From assembly GCF_024639685.1 (NCBI RefSeq), contig NZ_JAHEHX010000021.1:1-64000 (forward strand): a stretch of DNA of 64,000 nucleotides, given 5' to 3'. How positions within the stretch are numbered: position 1 is the first letter of the stretch; every line of letters begins with the position of its first letter. This DNA is from Polaribacter sp. (GTDB taxonomy: Bacteria > Bacteroidota > Bacteroidia > Flavobacteriales > Flavobacteriaceae). Below, in pieces: positions 62,955 to 64,000 of the stretch. The notes beneath the pieces were generated by a model. It saw only the letters and a list, made by a program, of their open reading frames with translations, was not told where the DNA came from and did not search any database. Made by a program: the position numbers and the translations under genes.

Positions 62955-63868
62955 GTTTAAACCTAACTATATTAGGTTGTCATTCTGCAACTCCACGTGT
63001 AAATGCATACCCAACATCTCAGTATTTAGAAATTAACAATCGTCACTTTTTAATAGATTGTGGAGAAGGAACTCAACGTCAAATGAGAAAGTATAAGGTT
63101 GGTTTGTCTAAAATTGATCATATATTTATTTCTCATTTACATGGTGACCATTTTTACGGATTAGTAGGTTTATTATCTACTTATGGAATTTTAAGCAGAG
63201 AAAAAGATTTACACATATATGGGCCAAAAGGAATTAAAGAAGTTACCTTATTGCAACTAAAAATCTCCAAATCTCATGCTAAATATAAGATTGTATTTCA
63301 TGAATTATCCTCTACAAAAAGTGAGCTTATTTTTGAAGATGAAAAAGTTTCTGTAAAGACAATTCCATTAAATCATAGAATTTATACAAATGGTTACTTA
63401 TTTAATGAGAAGGAAAAGCCCAAAAAGCTTCATATGGGAAATATTGGTAATTATGAAGAGATTGGAAGAGCAGATTATTTAAATATTAAAGCAGGAAAAG
63501 ATATTACTTTATCTACAGGAGAAATAATACCTAATAATGAACTAACTCTCCCTCCAAAAAAGGCATTAAGTTTTGCTTTTTGTAGTGACACAATGTATAA
63601 ACCAGATATCGTTCCTATCATCAAAGATGTAGATTTACTGTATCATGAAGCTACATTTTTAGCAGATAGAGAAGATTTAGCTAAAAAAACCAAACACGCA
63701 ACTTCTAAACAAGCCGCAGAAATTGCTAAAGCTGCGAAAGCTAAAAAATTAATTATTGGTCATTACTCAGGAAGATATAAAGACATTTCTTTATTTCAAG
63801 AAGAAGCCCAAGAGATTTTTGAGAATACAGAACTGGCAATACCTGGCAAATTATTTACAATGCAATAA
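62951..63868 (+). CDS. rnz: Ribonuclease Z
   Basis: Removes 3' trailers from tRNA precursors. 305 residues of the metallo-beta-lactamase fold: HLHGDHFYGLVGLL (about 62-75) is the HxHxDH zinc motif, FLIDCGEGTQRQM precedes it, and LAFCSDTMY-like FAFCSDT, DLLYHEATF and IIGHYSGRY supply the further metal ligands. Its ATG overlaps the stop of the T9SS gene (ATGA). It is the last gene of the pyrR group and convergent with the partial gene at the window end. Confidence 0.96.
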   Translation: MSLNLTILGCHSATPRVNAYPTSQYLEINNRHFLIDCGEGTQRQMRKYKVGLSKIDHIFISHLHGDHFYGLVGLLSTYGILSREKDLHIYGPKGIKEVTLLQLKISKSHAKYKIVFHELSSTKSELIFEDEKVSVKTIPLNHRIYTNGYLFNEKEKPKKLHMGNIGNYEEIGRADYLNIKAGKDITLSTGEIIPNNELTLPPKKALSFAFCSDTMYKPDIVPIIKDVDLLYHEATFLADREDLAKKTKHATSKQAAEIAKAAKAKKLIIGHYSGRYKDISLFQEEAQEIFENTELAIPGKLFTMQ

Positions 63869-63880
63869 TCTAAAAGTTTA

Positions 63881-64000
63881 TTAATATTGATTTGTAGAAA
63901 GCAAAACCAAAGTACATGCTATCTCTGAATCTATCTTATTTTCTTTCAACAACTTTACAAACTCTGTGTTTTCTGTACCTGGATTAAAAATCACTCTTTT
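63881..64000 (-). CDS. CoA-binding protein (YccU-like), C-terminal part only
   Basis: The last 39 codons of a minus-strand gene that runs off the window end. The translation reads KRVIFNPGTENTEFVK near the edge and ends ACTLVLLSTNQY; the NPGTEN and ACTLVxLSTxQY pattern is that of small CoA-binding Rossmann proteins (YccU family), for which these are the C-terminal residues. The start and the CoA-binding GxxxNPxRxS-type part lie outside the window. Confidence 0.8.
   Translation of the reverse strand, partial: KRVIFNPGTENTEFVKLLKENKIDSEIACTLVLLSTNQY

Overview
The window reads as chromosomal DNA of a marine flavobacterium (Bacteroidota, Flavobacteriaceae; the gene order and very AT-rich, A/T-ending codon use fit Polaribacter/Tenacibaculum-like genomes, but the genus is inference). 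Support: gldF/gldG, two type IX secretion (T9SS) C-terminal signals, the short flavobacterial omega-type RNA polymerase subunit between bamD and coaBC, the families DUF4835, DUF4294 and DUF2911, and promoters of the Bacteroidota form TTTG-N19-TAnnTTTG. No rRNA, tRNA, CRISPR, prophage, IS element or integron was seen. This is a dense housekeeping region, not an island.

Layout. 0.2-6.2 kb (minus): DUF4294 protein, ligA, a long-form gap, a DegP/HtrA protease. 6.4-9.5 kb (plus): dapF, an acetyltransferase, mltG, a lysozyme-like protein. 9.5-12.1 kb (minus): RsmI-like methylase, low-molecular-weight phosphatase, dnaA. 12.2-15.8 kb: a thioesterase, then an overlapping minus-strand operon ribD-HAD-DMT transporter-IMPACT protein. 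15.9-17.3 kb: acetyltransferase and prmC. 17.4-21.3 kb (minus): carB, rpmH, a lipoprotein. 21.4-25.3 kb (plus): pyrG, yidC, a small membrane protein. 25.3-32.3 kb (minus): a glycosyltransferase and the run bamD-omega-coaBC-DUF4835-recN-fabI. 32.5-39.1 kb (minus): dapA, a small conserved protein, and a lipoprotein/ABC ATPase/ABC permease-M1 peptidase cluster. 39.3-41.0 kb (plus): M42 peptidase and NUDIX hydrolase. 41.0-45.6 kb (minus): lipoprotein, ABC exporter, acs. 45.8-48.4 kb (plus): TauE/SafE and TerC membrane proteins, a fasciclin gene broken by one stop codon, and a possible small RNA. 48.4-53.9 kb (minus): two unknown genes behind purC, a large T9SS surface protein, phoH. 54.0-57.5 kb (plus): SAM hydrolase family, monooxygenase-like protein, gldF, gldG. 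57.5-60.6 kb: reductase, DUF2911 protein, TPR protein. 60.8-63.9 kb (plus): pyrR-pyrB-small protein-T9SS mini-protein-rnz. The window ends inside a CoA-binding protein gene.

How the genes work together: pyrimidine synthesis is spread over three places (carB, pyrG, pyrR-pyrB); lysine/peptidoglycan precursor synthesis over two (dapA, dapF); envelope biogenesis is represented by bamD, yidC, degP-like, mltG and fabI; gliding/T9SS by gldFG and two secreted substrates.

No wholly new multi-gene system is evident. The best leads are small and regulatory: four helically phased GTTAAA repeats between the degP-like gene and dapF, a perfect palindrome over the gap promoter, a hairpin filling the short pyrR leader, a promoter-to-terminator stretch without an ORF at 48.25-48.38 kb, several promoter boxes so close to start codons that leaderless mRNAs are implied, an apparent ATT start in ribD, and the single-stop fasciclin gene.
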